Numbered from the stretch's first letter, positions 8,706-21,667 are shown. The stretch: 64,000 nucleotides of DNA from Celeribacter baekdonensis (GCF_900102315.1 NZ_FNBL01000007.1:124001-188000), one strand, 5' to 3'. Program-made: numbers and translations. Notes: generated by a model from the letters alone, not told the origin.

Positions 8706-9400
8706 TGTTTGGCGATTTTTCCAAGGCCTTAGGGCAACTGGGCGACAAACGCTTTCAGGCGGTATTGCTCAAAGGCTTGGGCCTGACCGTGGCGCTTTTG
8801 GTCGCGGTCTATCTGGCCTTTGTCTGGGTCATCGGGGTGTTTGTGCCGGACACATTCTCCCTGCCCTTCATTGGCGAAGTGCATTGGATCGACAACGCGC
8901 TCTCAATCGGCTCGTTTTTCTTTATGATCCTGTTGTCGATGTTCTTGATGGTGCCGGTGGCCTCGGCCTTTACCGGGATTTTCCTCGAAGAGGTGTCAGA
9001 GGCCGTCGAGGACCGCCATTTCCCCAGCCTGCCGCCCGTGCCGCGTCAAACGATTTCTGATTTGGTGATCGACAGTTTGGGCTTTCTCGGTGTGATCATC
9101 GCGGCCAACCTTGTGGCGCTGGTGCTGTATCTTATGCTCAACATCGCTGCCCCGGTGATCTTTTGGGCGTTGAACGGCTTTCTGTTGGGACGGGAGTATT
9201 TTCAAATGGTGGCCATGCGTCGCCTTGGCCGCGAGGGCGCAAAAGCGGCGCGCAAACGCCATATGCCGGAGATTTGGCTGGCGGGGGCTTTGATGGCGGT
9301 GCCGCTGTCGATCCCCATCGTAAACCTGTTGATCCCGGTGCTGGGCGCGGCCACATTCACCCATATGTTCATGCGGCTTGAGGGCAAACAGATCGGTTAA
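8705..9400 (+). CDS. EI24/CysZ-like integral membrane protein
   Basis: A 231-residue inner-membrane protein with four to five hydrophobic segments and the EI24-type pattern of two helices, an amphipathic region and further helices. CysZ members import sulfate; most alphaproteobacterial EI24 proteins are uncharacterised. A sulfate role is not supported here, since the only sulfur gene (sat-cysC) is about 20 kb away. I took the ATG at 8705 rather than the GTG one codon earlier because it overlaps the upstream stop. The stop TAA lies inside a palindromic repeat. Confidence 0.82.
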   Translation: MFGDFSKALGQLGDKRFQAVLLKGLGLTVALLVAVYLAFVWVIGVFVPDTFSLPFIGEVHWIDNALSIGSFFFMILLSMFLMVPVASAFTGIFLEEVSEAVEDRHFPSLPPVPRQTISDLVIDSLGFLGVIIAANLVALVLYLMLNIAAPVIFWALNGFLLGREYFQMVAMRRLGREGAKAARKRHMPEIWLAGALMAVPLSIPIVNLLIPVLGAATFTHMFMRLEGKQIG

Positions 9401-9441
9401 AGCGTTTCGAAAAACTGAAAAAAGTTTTCTCGAAACGCTTT
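9398..9441. repeat. Palindromic TAAAGCGTTTCG element (copy 1), also a probable terminator
   Basis: AAAGCGTTTCG (9399-9409) pairs with CGAAACGCTTT (9431-9441), and AAAACT with AGTTTT inside, around an A-rich loop. The TAA of the EI24 gene forms the first bases of the element. It lies between convergent genes and could stop transcription from both sides. It belongs to a family seen at least eight times in this window. Confidence 0.8.
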
Positions 9442-9444
9442 GGT

Positions 9445-9726
9445 TTAACTGTCTGCCACGGACGGCAGGTTTGCCGTCCAATCCATATCATGCCAGGTGA
9501 TGCCGCTGTAGCTGATCAGCCCGACAAGCACGATCCAGATCGCCGTGGCAAACACCGTCACCCAGATCGCTTTGCGTTTGGGATTATAATTGGCCGGGGC
9601 TCCATCATGAGTTCCGGCCACTTTTTCCCCCATGTCGCCTTGGGTTTTCAACCCGATGGGCAGAGCGATGAACATGGTCATGAACCATGTCACGGCATAC
9701 AGCACGATTGCAGAGGTGATCGCCAT
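9445..9726 (-). CDS. DUF1467-family membrane protein
   Basis: A 93-residue protein with two hydrophobic helices, at residues 5-25 and 53-73. DUF1467 is almost confined to alphaproteobacteria, where it commonly follows methylmalonyl-CoA epimerase, as here (27-base gap, same strand). AAAAGGAG lies upstream of the ATG. The function is not established; the linkage suggests co-expression with propionate metabolism and is not proof of a shared role. Confidence 0.87.
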   Translation of the reverse strand: MAITSAIVLYAVTWFMTMFIALPIGLKTQGDMGEKVAGTHDGAPANYNPKRKAIWVTVFATAIWIVLVGLISYSGITWHDMDWTANLPSVADS

Positions 9727-9753
9727 GACGCGCTCCTTTTCGGTTCAACCGAC

Positions 9754-10158
9754 TTAAACTTGTTCCAACTCGACCAGACAGCCGTTGAAATCTTTCGGGT
9801 GCAAAAACAACACCGGCTTGCCATGCGCACCGATTTTCGGCTCGCCCGTCCCCAAAACCCGTGCGCCCGCCTCTTTCAACTTATCGCGCGCGGCCAAAAT
9901 GTCATCGACCTCGTAGCAAATGTGATGAATGCCGCCCGCCGGGTTCTTTTCCAAAAAACCGTTGATCGGGGAGTTTTCGCCAAGCGGATACAAAAGCTCG
10001 ATCTTGGTGTTGGGCAGTTCGATAAACACCACAGTCACGCCATGATCCGGCTCGTCTTGCGGCGGGTTGACCTTGGCGCCCAGAGTGTTGGCATATTGCG
10101 CCGCAGCGGCGTCTAGGTCAGGCACAGCGATGGCAACGTGATTGAGACGTCCAATCAT
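9754..10158 (-). CDS. mce: Methylmalonyl-CoA epimerase
   Basis: A 134-residue VOC-fold enzyme interconverting (2R)- and (2S)-methylmalonyl-CoA between propionyl-CoA carboxylase and methylmalonyl-CoA mutase. The diagnostic opening GRLNHVAIAVPDL, GGIHHICYEVDD in the middle and the closing NGCLVELEQV supply the metal ligands (His, His, Glu). The ATG at 10158 has GAGGAATAC upstream; a longer in-frame start at 10263 would add a non-conserved extension. Length and motifs fit the bacterial enzyme. Confidence 0.95.
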   Translation of the reverse strand: MIGRLNHVAIAVPDLDAAAAQYANTLGAKVNPPQDEPDHGVTVVFIELPNTKIELLYPLGENSPINGFLEKNPAGGIHHICYEVDDILAARDKLKEAGARVLGTGEPKIGAHGKPVLFLHPKDFNGCLVELEQV

Positions 10159-10272
10159 GGTGTATTCCTCCAAAAGGCAGCTCTTTGGCCTGAGCTTATC
10201 GCCCGCAGTGGGGCGTCTCGCAAGGGCAAAGCGGCAACGTTTTGCGCTACCATTGTTCAACATATCTCTCGG

Positions 10273-10304
10273 TTAACCGCTCATTCACCAGTTCTGCGGT
10301 TAAC
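10273..10304 (+). promoter_or_regulatory. Candidate CtrA-like sites upstream of the response regulator
   Basis: Two TTAAC-containing motifs, GGTTAACCGC (10271-10280) and GCGGTTAACTC (around 10296-10306), face each other about 27 bases apart, 30-60 bases upstream of the response-regulator ATG. CtrA of alphaproteobacteria prefers TTAA-N7-TTAA but also binds TTAACCAT-type half-sites. The spacing is not canonical, so this is a weak candidate. Confidence 0.3.
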
Positions 10305-10334
10305 TCTGAGTCGCACTGGATGGAGCTGTGAACA

Positions 10335-11054
10335 ATGACCGATGATCTTGAAAGCCTGTTGGCGCCCCAAAGCCCAACCCCGGAACGCCCGCTTTTGGGG
10401 CTGACCGTCCTTGTCGTCGAGGACAGCCGGTTTGCCTCTGAGGCGATGCGTCTTTTGTGTTTGCGTTCGGGCGCGCGCATTCGTCGCGCCGACAGCCTTC
10501 ATTCCGCGCGCAAACATTTGCGGGTCTACCGCCCGAATGTGGTGATCGTGGATCTTGGTCTGCCGGACGGATCGGGCGCCGAATTGATTGACGAGCTAAG
10601 CCATGCCCGCCCCGGCGTTGACGTTATTCTGGGCATGTCGGGCGACAGTGGTGCTGAGGCACTGGCTTCGGCGGCCGGGGCCAACGGGTTTATCGAAAAA
10701 CCGATTTCTGCGCTCGGTGCGTTCCAAGAAAAGGTTCTCTCTTGCTTACCAGAGGGCGCCCGCCCGTCCGGGCTGCATGCGGTCACCAACGAAGAGATTT
10801 GGCCGGATATGATCGCATTGCAGGATGATTTTGTCCATATCGCTGATCTTCTGACCACGGATGGGGGCGAAAACATGCTTGATTATATTGCACAATTCCT
10901 GTCTGGCCTGGCGCGCACGGCAGGGGATGCGGAAATGGAAACGGCGGCGCATAGCTTGGCCGATCACCGCGAACAGGGGCTGCCCTATGGCTCTGATCTG
11001 GCGCGGATTGCCGGGCTGGTTCAGGCCCGGATCGAACCGCGCAAAGTGGTGTAA
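10335..11054 (+). CDS. Response regulator with helical C-terminal domain
   Basis: A 239-residue protein. Residues 22-138 form a complete CheY-like receiver: acidic pair Glu29/Asp30, phosphoacceptor Asp73 in VDLGLPDG, Ser102 and Lys122 in EKPIS. The C-terminal ~90 residues are helical and contain AHSLADH, which resembles the AHxLKG motif of histidine phosphotransfer domains but lacks the conserved KG. No DNA-binding domain is seen. It may be a phosphorelay or signalling protein, with the partner kinase elsewhere. It is monocistronic and convergent with aspS. Confidence 0.85.
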   Translation: MTDDLESLLAPQSPTPERPLLGLTVLVVEDSRFASEAMRLLCLRSGARIRRADSLHSARKHLRVYRPNVVIVDLGLPDGSGAELIDELSHARPGVDVILGMSGDSGAEALASAAGANGFIEKPISALGAFQEKVLSCLPEGARPSGLHAVTNEEIWPDMIALQDDFVHIADLLTTDGGENMLDYIAQFLSGLARTAGDAEMETAAHSLADHREQGLPYGSDLARIAGLVQARIEPRKVV

Positions 11055-11120
11055 TGCCCTTGGGGTGCATAATGTGACGGTCGCCCACATCCAGTTGCGC
11101 CGTTGCGTTCGCCCAATATG

Positions 11121-11153
11121 AAAAAGGCGCGAAGGATGCCCTCGCGCCTTTTC
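11121..11153. terminator. Bidirectional rho-independent terminator between response regulator and aspS
   Basis: AAAGGCGCGA and TCGCGCCTTTT form a ten-pair stem around a nine-base loop, with A-runs before and T-runs after, so it can work on both strands between the two convergent genes. Confidence 0.85.
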
Positions 11154-11253
11154 TATGTTTCAAATTCCACAGCCGCAGCACTGTTTCGCGGCGCGCGGGG
11201 GCTCCGCTCGTTCGGCGCTGACAACAGCCCACTGGACTGTTTTCCGGCACGCC

Positions 11254-13044
11254 TCACTCTTGTGGAATGACCCGGATGTTCAATTCGCGCAGCTGTTCGT
11301 TGGTCGGCTCGTTCGGAGCGCCCATCATCAGGTCTTCGGCGCGCTGGTTCATCGGGAAGAGAATGACTTCGCGGATGTTGTCCTCATCGGCCAAAAGCAT
11401 CACGGCCCGGTCAATCCCAAGGGCACAACCGCCGTGCGGCGGCGCGCCGTATTGGAAGGCGTTGACCATACCGCCAAAGCGTTTTTCGACCTCATCCTTA
11501 CCATAACCGGCAAGTTCAAACGCCTTGAACATGATTTCCGGCTTGTGGTTGCGGATCGCCCCGGACACCAGTTCGTAGCCGTTACAGGCCAGATCATATT
11601 GATAGCCCAGAACCTTCAAAGGATCGCCCAAAAGCGCGTCCATTCCACCTTGCGGCATCGAGAACGGGTTGTGTTCAAAGTCGATCTTGCCGCTGTCCTC
11701 ATCCTGCTCGTAGATCGGGAAATCAACGATCCAGGCAAATTTGAACGCATCGCGCCAGTTCTCGTCCTCGGGGGCTTTCGGCGTCTCTTCCCAGATCACG
11801 GTGCGGGCTTTGCCAGCGACACGTTGGAAGGATTTCGGCTTGCCGCCCAAGAAAAAGGCCGCATCGCCAACCCCAAGCCCAAGCTGTTGACGGATCGCTT
11901 CGGTGCGTTCCGGGCCGATGTTTTTGGCCAAGGGACCGGCGGCTTCCATCTGCCCGTCGGTTTCACGCCAAAAGATATACCCCATCCCCGGCAGGCCCTC
12001 TTGTTGGGCGAATTTGTTCATCCGGTCGCAGAATTTGCGCGAGCCGCCTTTGGGGGCCGGAATCGCGCGGACTTCGTTGCCCTCTTGCTCCAGAAGCGAG
12101 GCAAAAATGGCAAATCCAGAGCCACGGAAATGCTCGGACACGTCCTGCATCTTGATCGGGTTGCGCAGGTCGGGCTTGTCGGTGCCGTACCACAGTGCGG
12201 AATCGCGATAGGAGATTTGCGGCCAATCGCGGTTCGACAAACGGCCTTTGCCGAATGTGTCGAACATCCCGGCGATCACCGGCTCCATCGTGTCAAAAAT
12301 ATCCTGTTGGGTGACAAAGGACATTTCCACGTCGAGCTGGTAGAAATCGGTCGGCGAGCGGTCGGCACGCGGGTCTTCGTCGCGGAAACACGGCGCGATC
12401 TGGAAATATTTGTCAAAGCCCGAGACCATGAGCAACTGTTTGAACTGCTGCGGCGCCTGTGGCAGGGCGTAGAATTTGCCCGGATGCAACCGCGATGGCA
12501 CCAAGAAGTCGCGCGCACCTTCGGGGGAGGACGCGGTGATGATCGGAGTTTGGAATTCGTTGAACCCGTTGCCCCACATGCGCTGACGCAGATCTTTGAC
12601 CACGTTGGAGCGCAGGATCATGTTTTGCTGCATCGCCTCACGACGCAGGTCGAGGTAGCGGTATTTCAGGCGGGTCTCTTCCGGGTATTCCTGATCACCA
12701 AAGACCATGAGCGGCAATTCTGCCGATGCGCCCAGCACTTCGAGATCGCGGACAAACACTTCAATCTCGCCGGTGGGGAGTTTGGTGTTTACAAGGCTCT
12801 CATCGCGGGCCTTCACGGTGCCATCAATGCGGATACACCATTCAGCGCGGACCTTTTCCATGGCGGCAAACGCCGGGCTGTCGGGGTCGCAAAGCACCTG
12901 AGTGACACCATAGTGATCACGCAAATCGACAAAGAGGATACCCCCATGGTCACGGATGCGATGCACCCAACCAGACAGGCGGACAGTGTCGCCAACATTG
13001 GATGTGTTCAAATCGGCGCAGGTATGGCTGCGATAGACATGCAT
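11254..13044 (-). CDS. aspS: Aspartyl-tRNA synthetase
   Basis: A 596-residue class IIb synthetase of bacterial type. It has an N-terminal OB-fold anticodon domain ([19 protein letters not shown]), motif 2 in the [15 protein letters not shown] region, the bacterial GAD insertion, and motif 3 in [13 protein letters not shown] near the C-terminus. It charges tRNA-Asp. Whether it also aspartylates tRNA-Asn depends on gatCAB, which is not in this window. The ATG at 13044 with GAAGGG upstream is preferred over an in-frame start 26 codons earlier. Confidence 0.97.
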   Translation of the reverse strand: MHVYRSHTCADLNTSNVGDTVRLSGWVHRIRDHGGILFVDLRDHYGVTQVLCDPDSPAFAAMEKVRAEWCIRIDGTVKARDESLVNTKLPTGEIEVFVRDLEVLGASAELPLMVFGDQEYPEETRLKYRYLDLRREAMQQNMILRSNVVKDLRQRMWGNGFNEFQTPIITASSPEGARDFLVPSRLHPGKFYALPQAPQQFKQLLMVSGFDKYFQIAPCFRDEDPRADRSPTDFYQLDVEMSFVTQQDIFDTMEPVIAGMFDTFGKGRLSNRDWPQISYRDSALWYGTDKPDLRNPIKMQDVSEHFRGSGFAIFASLLEQEGNEVRAIPAPKGGSRKFCDRMNKFAQQEGLPGMGYIFWRETDGQMEAAGPLAKNIGPERTEAIRQQLGLGVGDAAFFLGGKPKSFQRVAGKARTVIWEETPKAPEDENWRDAFKFAWIVDFPIYEQDEDSGKIDFEHNPFSMPQGGMDALLGDPLKVLGYQYDLACNGYELVSGAIRNHKPEIMFKAFELAGYGKDEVEKRFGGMVNAFQYGAPPHGGCALGIDRAVMLLADEDNIREVILFPMNQRAEDLMMGAPNEPTNEQLRELNIRVIPQE

Positions 13045-13248
13045 TGACTTTGGCCCTTCGGGTATACGGATGGTTCCTGCCGATACACCCGTCCGAGGCC
13101 GGAAAGTCAAGGGCGGGCACACGTGAAAAGCCCTGCCCCCTTGTCGGGCGCAGGTCTAAAAGGTTAAGCAAACGCGACCACTCATTATAAAACAAAACAA
13201 ATTATACCGAATTTACGTTACTAGGTGACGCGTTCAAGAGGTAGGCAG

Positions 13249-14562
13249 ATGACTGAATTTTGGCGCAGGGTTCTGACCGGCAACGACTGGCTTGGCTTGG
13301 CCTTGATCGGTGCCTTTGCCCACATGTGCTACATCACCCTGCTTTTGAAAGGGTATTTTGCCACCGATCTGAGCGCCTTCTACGCGGCGGGACTTGCCAT
13401 TGCCAATGGCACACCGGACATCATGTATGACACGGTGCCAACGGGGTTGGTGATTGGAACCCCGGAACGTATCCAATCCCTGATGGCCGACGCCGGCTTG
13501 CCGATCGACCAAACCCCGCCCTATCTCTACCCGCCGATTTGGGCCTATCTTCTGGCGCCTCTCACCCGCGTTTTGTCGATACATACGTTTTTTGATGTGA
13601 TGATGGGGGTCCAGTCCTTCATGCTGGCGATGATGCCCTGGATCGGCTATCGAATCGCCCGCCCCCGCGCGCTCAAGGCCCCGATCTGGCTGCTCTGCGG
13701 CTTCTTTCTGTTGTTTGTTTCAACGACCAATCTCACAGCCGTTGCCCAAAACCAGTTACAGATCACAGTCACCTTTATCACCATGCTCGGCCTCTTGGCC
13801 CTGACCCGAGGCAAAAGCAAAACCGCAGGCGTGCTCATCGGAGTTGCTGCAGCGCTCAAAATCGCACCTGCCGTCTTTGGGCTTTTGTTGCTGATCCGAC
13901 GCGATTGGCGCGCGCTTGCGGCAATGGCCGTGACGGGGCTGGGTCTCTTGGCCATCAGCCTGATGTTTGGCGGGCTGCCGCTGCACCTGACGATGCTTGA
14001 ACGTCTTCAGGACATCAACGCGGCCACGATCCTCTCAAGAGCCAATCTTTCGCCGGAAATGGTGCTCTATGAGTTACGCCGTGTGGTTTTGAGCATCCCG
14101 CCCAATGTCACGCGCATGGGGACGAGCGCGGTATTTGATGCGCCGGCCTGGATTCAAATCCTCCCGAAACTGTGTTTCCTCGGTGCGCTCATCTGGATTG
14201 TGATAGTTCATTTGCGCCATCACACCACCGTGGGTCTTGAAGCGCTGGTGCTGTCGCTGGCGGTCGCTTTGTTTGGACCGCTGTCCTGGATGCATTATTT
14301 CGTCCTACCACTGGCCCTGACCCCGGTACTGTTCACCGTGTTCACACCCCGCACCAGTTGGCGCTGGGTCATCGCGGGGGGATTTTTGACATCCGTTACA
14401 CTGACCGTCAGGCTCAGTGACCTGAACCAAGATGTGATGTGGTCGCCCATGCCCGGAACCGGGTATTACCTCGCCTTGTTCGTGACATTGCTCATCCATG
14501 CCGCGGTCATGCCGCGGTGCAAAACCGCCAACGGTGAAATTTCGGCAATATCCGCCACCTAA
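13249..14562 (+). CDS. GT87/DUF2029-type polytopic membrane glycosyltransferase
   Basis: A 437-residue protein with about ten hydrophobic helices and an early [16 protein letters not shown] segment typical of the alpha-mannosyltransferase-like GT87 family. Such enzymes use polyprenyl-phosphate sugars and build cell-envelope glycans. Acceptor and sugar cannot be inferred. The ATG at 13249 has AGAGG upstream; an earlier GTG at 13225 lacks a site. It stands alone between aspS (divergent) and carB (98 bases downstream). Confidence 0.75.
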   Translation: MTEFWRRVLTGNDWLGLALIGAFAHMCYITLLLKGYFATDLSAFYAAGLAIANGTPDIMYDTVPTGLVIGTPERIQSLMADAGLPIDQTPPYLYPPIWAYLLAPLTRVLSIHTFFDVMMGVQSFMLAMMPWIGYRIARPRALKAPIWLLCGFFLLFVSTTNLTAVAQNQLQITVTFITMLGLLALTRGKSKTAGVLIGVAAALKIAPAVFGLLLLIRRDWRALAAMAVTGLGLLAISLMFGGLPLHLTMLERLQDINAATILSRANLSPEMVLYELRRVVLSIPPNVTRMGTSAVFDAPAWIQILPKLCFLGALIWIVIVHLRHHTTVGLEALVLSLAVALFGPLSWMHYFVLPLALTPVLFTVFTPRTSWRWVIAGGFLTSVTLTVRLSDLNQDVMWSPMPGTGYYLALFVTLLIHAAVMPRCKTANGEISAISAT

Positions 14563-14660
14563 AGCCTTGCACCCACGGACTCCATAGCTATAACCCACGA
14601 CAATTTGCGCGCACCCTGTTAGAGGGTACGCAAAAGCTGCTCAAACATCCGGGGTCCGCC

Positions 14661-18020
<3,360 letters not shown>

Positions 18021-18046
18021 GCGACTCAAACGCTCGAACACATCTC

Positions 18047-18078
18047 AAAACGCCCTGCTTTGCGCGGGGCGTTTTTTT
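18047..18078 (+). terminator. Rho-independent terminator of carB
   Basis: AAAACGCCC pairs with GGGGCGTTTT around a short loop and is followed by seven T, 27 bases after the carB stop. Confidence 0.88.
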
Positions 18079-18368
18079 AGGGTGATTTTTGCAGTGCAGC
18101 GATAAACCTTGACTTATCCCCCAATCTACCGCATCTGTCGTCCATCGACACCCAATGCTGCCGCGTGAGCAGCCGCGTTCATGTGAAACGCCTCAGGTGG
18201 TCGATGACGGGCGGAACACGCCCACAAGGTTCCCAAATCACGCAGGGGTCCGGCGGAAAGACGGGGCGGGCATGTGGCCCTCACCGGAGACCTTTTCCGC
18301 GACCATTCAAGCCGTCCCATTCTGGGGCGCGTTTCGCGTGTGGGTTACCGCCCACCCAAAGGATATAC
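18079..18368 (+). other. Long leader region upstream of the DEAD-box helicase
   Basis: About 290 bases with no supported gene between the carB terminator and the helicase start. A TTGACT at 18110-18115 could be a -35 element but no good -10 follows. If transcribed from there, the mRNA leader would be over 200 bases, with small dyads such as TGGG-N6-CCCA next to the ribosome site. Long, foldable leaders are common for cold-induced RNA helicases; here that is only inference. Confidence 0.4.
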
Positions 18369-19703
18369 ATGACTGATTTTTCCACGCTCGGCCTCAAGCC
18401 GCGCCTTCTGACGACCTTGGCCGAAATGGGCCTGACTGAAGCCACCCCGATCCAATCCCGCGCCATCCCCGAAGTGATGAATGGCCGCGACGTGATGGGT
18501 CTGGCCCAGACCGGGACCGGCAAAACATTGGCCTTTGGCCTGCCACTTTTGGATATGGCGCTGAGTTCGGGCGACAAGCCTGCGGACCGCACCGTGCGCG
18601 CTCTGGTTTTGGCGCCGACGCGTGAGTTGGTGAACCAAATCGCCGACAGCCTGTTCCCCTTTATGAAGGGCACCCACCTCAAGCTCAACCGCGTTGTCGG
18701 TGGCGTGTCGATCAACACCCAAATCAACCGTTTGCAACGTGGCACGGACATTTTGATCGCCACCCCCGGTCGTTTGATGGACCTGATCGACCGCAAAGCG
18801 GTGCGCCTGAATGAGACCAATTTCTTGGTGCTCGATGAGGCCGACCAGATGCTCGACATGGGCTTTATCCATGCGTTGCGCAAACTGGTGCCGATGTTGG
18901 CCAAAGAACGCCAGACCATGCTGTTTTCGGCGACCATGTCGAAACAGATGAACGAGATCGCCCAAAGCTACCTCACCTCCCCGATCCGCATCGAAGTTTC
19001 GCCCGCGGGCAAAGTGGCCGACAAGATCGACCAAGAGGTTCACTTTATCCCGCAGCCCGAAAAACTTGACCTGCTCAAGAAACTTCTGGGCGAGCATAAA
19101 GACGAACTGGCCTTGGTGTTTTCGCGCACCAAACATGGCGCGGAACGGATGAGCAAACAATTGACCGCCGCTGGCTTTGTCGCCGGGTCAATCCACGGCA
19201 ACAAATCCCAAGGTCAACGCGAGCGCACTTTGAAAGAGGCACGCACCGGCAAGATCCAAGTGTTGGTCGCGACCGATGTGGCCGCGCGTGGCATCGACAT
19301 CCCCGAAGTGCGCCACGTCTACAACTACGAGCTGCCGAACGTGCCGGAGAATTTTGTGCACCGGATTGGTCGGACCGCGCGGGCGGGCCGTGCCGGCAAA
19401 GCGATTGCGTTTTGTGCGCCTGACGAGCTTGGCGATTTCCGCGCGATTGAAAAAGTGATGAAACTGTCGATCCCGATTGCAACGGCGGCCTCTTGGGCCC
19501 ATGCCGACGCGAAAGCCCCGGCAAAGGCCAAACAGGGCGGCGGTCGTCGTCGGGGTGGCCCCGGTGGCGGTGGCGGCTTTGGCGGCGGCAATGGTGGCGG
19601 TCAGCGTCGCGGCGGCGGCGGTTTTGGCAAGCCCGGCGGCGCGCCGAAAGCGGCCAATGGCGGACGCCCCCAGCGCAACCGTGGTCGTAGCGCTGAGGCG
19701 TAA
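18369..19703 (+). CDS. DEAD-box ATP-dependent RNA helicase, RhlE-like
   Basis: A 444-residue helicase with all core motifs: Q-motif region TPIQSRAIP, Walker A AQTGTGKT (residues 46-53), PTRELV, DEAD in VLDEADQMLDMG, SAT in FSATM, and the C-terminal HRIGRTARAGR. The last ~70 residues are a disordered Gly/Arg-rich RGG-like tail ending in PQRNRGRSAEA, suited to RNA binding in ribosome assembly or mRNA decay. The ATG at 18369 has AAAGGA upstream; the long upstream in-frame extension is low-quality coding. It is single-gene, with its own terminator. Confidence 0.93.
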   Translation: MTDFSTLGLKPRLLTTLAEMGLTEATPIQSRAIPEVMNGRDVMGLAQTGTGKTLAFGLPLLDMALSSGDKPADRTVRALVLAPTRELVNQIADSLFPFMKGTHLKLNRVVGGVSINTQINRLQRGTDILIATPGRLMDLIDRKAVRLNETNFLVLDEADQMLDMGFIHALRKLVPMLAKERQTMLFSATMSKQMNEIAQSYLTSPIRIEVSPAGKVADKIDQEVHFIPQPEKLDLLKKLLGEHKDELALVFSRTKHGAERMSKQLTAAGFVAGSIHGNKSQGQRERTLKEARTGKIQVLVATDVAARGIDIPEVRHVYNYELPNVPENFVHRIGRTARAGRAGKAIAFCAPDELGDFRAIEKVMKLSIPIATAASWAHADAKAPAKAKQGGGRRRGGPGGGGGFGGGNGGGQRRGGGGFGKPGGAPKAANGGRPQRNRGRSAEA

Positions 19704-19730
19704 ATCGGCATTAAGAACCTGATAGAATTG

Positions 19731-19760
19731 AAAAAAGAAGCGGCTTTGGCCGCTTCTTTT
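19731..19760 (+). terminator. Rho-independent terminator of the DEAD-box helicase gene
   Basis: AAAGAAGCGGC and GCCGCTTCTTTT form a long stem with a short loop and flanking A/T runs, so it may also act on the opposite strand. Confidence 0.85.
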
Positions 19761-19819
19761 GCGTTTGGATCAGAGGCCTGATCTCTTAGATGGCCTCGCG
19801 AACAAGGCAAAGCGACCCT

Positions 19820-20284
19820 TTAGGTCACCTCATGCTCCAAATGCAATTTCATCGAAATCAGCACATGTTGCAGTTCAAGCGTCTCGCGCAAAAGCCGTTT
19901 TGCTTCGTTGATGGTGATGATCCCATCCTCGATGGCACCGGAATATTCGGCCATCAACATGGCAAAACGCTGCGACAGGGCCACGACATCGGTGTTGACT
20001 CCACCGCTGCCCGCGCGCGCGCCCTCGTTGCGCGCCGCATCATAGGAGAGGGCCACACCTTTCAGTTCTGCCAAGGCGGACGTGACATGTGGGTAGCTGG
20101 CCGCCGATTCAAGCTGGGCCACGGCGTCCACGGGCATAAAACGATCAGCATGTTCCTCAGACGTTGAATAATACCGACCTAAAGTGGCCTTGGATTTTCC
20201 AGTCAAAGCACATGCGGCCTCAAGCCCAACGTCTTTGACCAAAGCCTCGGTGTGCTTTTTCAGATAATTTCCTGCTGCGTCCAT
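19820..20284 (-). CDS. Putative helix-turn-helix protein of unknown function
   Basis: A 154-residue soluble protein. The N-terminal third, with ACALTGKSKATLGRYYS followed by DRFMPVDAVAQLE, reads as a helix-turn-helix and resembles phage CII-like or MerR-like regulatory modules. The C-terminal part is helical and ends in an ELQHVLISMKLHLE stretch. No named family is recognised with confidence. The ATG at 20284 has AGGACGG upstream. A DNA-binding regulator is the best guess; no target is apparent, though the 400-base region upstream is divergent with tdk and could be its own operator. Confidence 0.65.
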   Translation of the reverse strand: MDAAGNYLKKHTEALVKDVGLEAACALTGKSKATLGRYYSTSEEHADRFMPVDAVAQLESAASYPHVTSALAELKGVALSYDAARNEGARAGSGGVNTDVVALSQRFAMLMAEYSGAIEDGIITINEAKRLLRETLELQHVLISMKLHLEHEVT

Positions 20285-20693
20285 AAACACCGTCCTAACA
20301 CGAACCACGACCCATTCTTCGGGACATTCCCCCGATGGGGAATTCACCCCACCCTTTCCCATTAAATTCCTAAATATCACATGACATACAAGTGTCTACC
20401 TGCCGTTGCAGGGAATTCATCAGTATCCGATGCCTTAAAACATCGGGTCGGGTGGAAGCCAGTTTGGGAAGGACGTTACGTCAACACTGTCAGATCTCGG
20501 CACCCTCATCCCCTGCCCGCCTGGGCAATCGCCGGTTCTTACTTGGATGTGTCCCCCTTATTCCGGCTTCCACCCGTTCGTGTTCCGACTTGGCCTGTCC
20601 ACCTTTCCCTGACCGTGAAGACTGACATATTTTTTAGGTTTGCCGCCTGAGGCATCTTGATCCCAACGCGGCATTTCTGGCACACCCCCGGCC
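20285..20693. other. Gene-free 409-base divergent region with strong inverted repeats
   Basis: No supported coding sequence. It holds GACA-N6-TGTC near 20383, a hairpin CCGATG-N8-CATCGG (20427-20446), and a 12-base perfect inverted repeat CGGGTGGAAGCC (20449-20460) / GGCTTCCACCCG (20565-20576) enclosing 104 bases. It serves as promoter region for the HTH-like gene and tdk and may hold a structured RNA. Confidence 0.5.
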
Positions 20694-21281
20694 ATGGCAA
20701 AGCTCTATTTTCAATACTCAACGATGAACGCAGGCAAATCGACCCTGCTGCTTCAGGCGTCTTACAATTACCGCGAACGTGGTATGGAGACCTATTTGAT
20801 CACAGCACGGTTCGACCATCGCGCCGGAGAGGGACATATCGCCAGCCGGATCGGTATTGGCGAAGAGGCGGATACGTTTGACGAGGGTGATGATCTGTTT
20901 GCCAAGATCAACGATCGTCTGGCGCACGGCTCCGTCGCCTGTGTCTTTATCGACGAAGCACAGTTTTTAACCAAAGATCAGGTCTGGCAATTGGCCCGCG
21001 TCGTTGATGATTTGAACGTGCCAGTCATGGCCTACGGGTTGCGCGTTGATTTTCAGGGCAATTTGTTTCCCGGCTCTGCCGCCCTTTTGGCCTTGGCCGA
21101 TGAGATGCGCGAAGTGCGCACGATTTGTCATTGTGGGAAAAAAGCGACGATGGTGGTGCGCATGTCGGAAAATGGCATGGTGTTGACCAAAGGTGCACAG
21201 GTCGAGATTGGCGGCAACGAGCGCTATGTATCGCTGTGCCGCCGCCATTGGCGCGAAGCCGTGGGCGACCGGGCCGATTGA
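20694..21281 (+). CDS. tdk: Thymidine kinase
   Basis: A 195-residue type II thymidine kinase that phosphorylates thymidine (and deoxyuridine) with ATP in the salvage pathway. Walker A is the MNAGKST loop at residues 11-17. The Mg-binding FIDEAQF is near residue 85, followed by the lasso region, and structural zinc cysteines occur in ICHCGKKA and the later VSLCRRH. Length and motif order fit the bacterial homotetramer. It is monocistronic, convergent with csaA. Confidence 0.96.
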   Translation: MAKLYFQYSTMNAGKSTLLLQASYNYRERGMETYLITARFDHRAGEGHIASRIGIGEEADTFDEGDDLFAKINDRLAHGSVACVFIDEAQFLTKDQVWQLARVVDDLNVPVMAYGLRVDFQGNLFPGSAALLALADEMREVRTICHCGKKATMVVRMSENGMVLTKGAQVEIGGNERYVSLCRRHWREAVGDRAD

Positions 21282-21325
21282 GCCCGATCTGAGTATTTAG
21301 GTCACGGTAAAGACAGCGGCAAAGG

Positions 21326-21667
21326 CTAGTGCATTCGACCGCCATTGGGCACGGGAAGGTTGGGTTGGGCCAAAACAACCGCGCCGTTTTCATCGGGAAA
21401 GCCCAGCACCAAGACTTCCGACATGAAGGGGCCGATTTGGCGGGGTGGAAAATTCACCACCGCCATGACCTGTTGGCCGATCAGCGCTTCGGGTGTGTAA
21501 TGCACCGTGATCTGGGCCGATGTTTTCTTCTCGCCCACCTCAGGCCCGAAGTCGATCCACAGCTTGATCGCGGGCTTGCGCGCCTCGGGGAAGGGTTCGG
21601 CGCGCAAGACGGTGCCGACGCGGATGTCGACGGCGAGAAAATCGTCAAAACTGATGGGGTCGCTCAT
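21326..21667 (-). CDS. csaA: tRNA-binding protein, CsaA family
   Basis: A 113-residue OB-fold tRNA-binding domain protein with the opening [22 protein letters not shown] and the closing GGRMH seen in CsaA. CsaA binds tRNA as a dimer and has been described as an export-related chaperone in Bacillus; the physiological role is unsettled. Its ATG overlaps the proC stop codon by one base, so the pair is translationally coupled. There is no synthetase domain, which excludes MetRS/PheRS fragments. Confidence 0.9.
   Translation of the reverse strand: MSDPISFDDFLAVDIRVGTVLRAEPFPEARKPAIKLWIDFGPEVGEKKTSAQITVHYTPEALIGQQVMAVVNFPPRQIGPFMSEVLVLGFPDENGAVVLAQPNLPVPNGGRMH

Noticed and set aside
8705-9400. Calling the EI24 protein CysZ sulfate transporter
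   Set aside because: Family-level fold only; no sulfur genes next to it.
11155-13047. A 630-codon open frame on the strand opposite aspS
   Set aside because: Produced by third-position GC bias of aspS; no family match, no ribosome site, composition rich in His/Gly/Phe typical of antisense frames.
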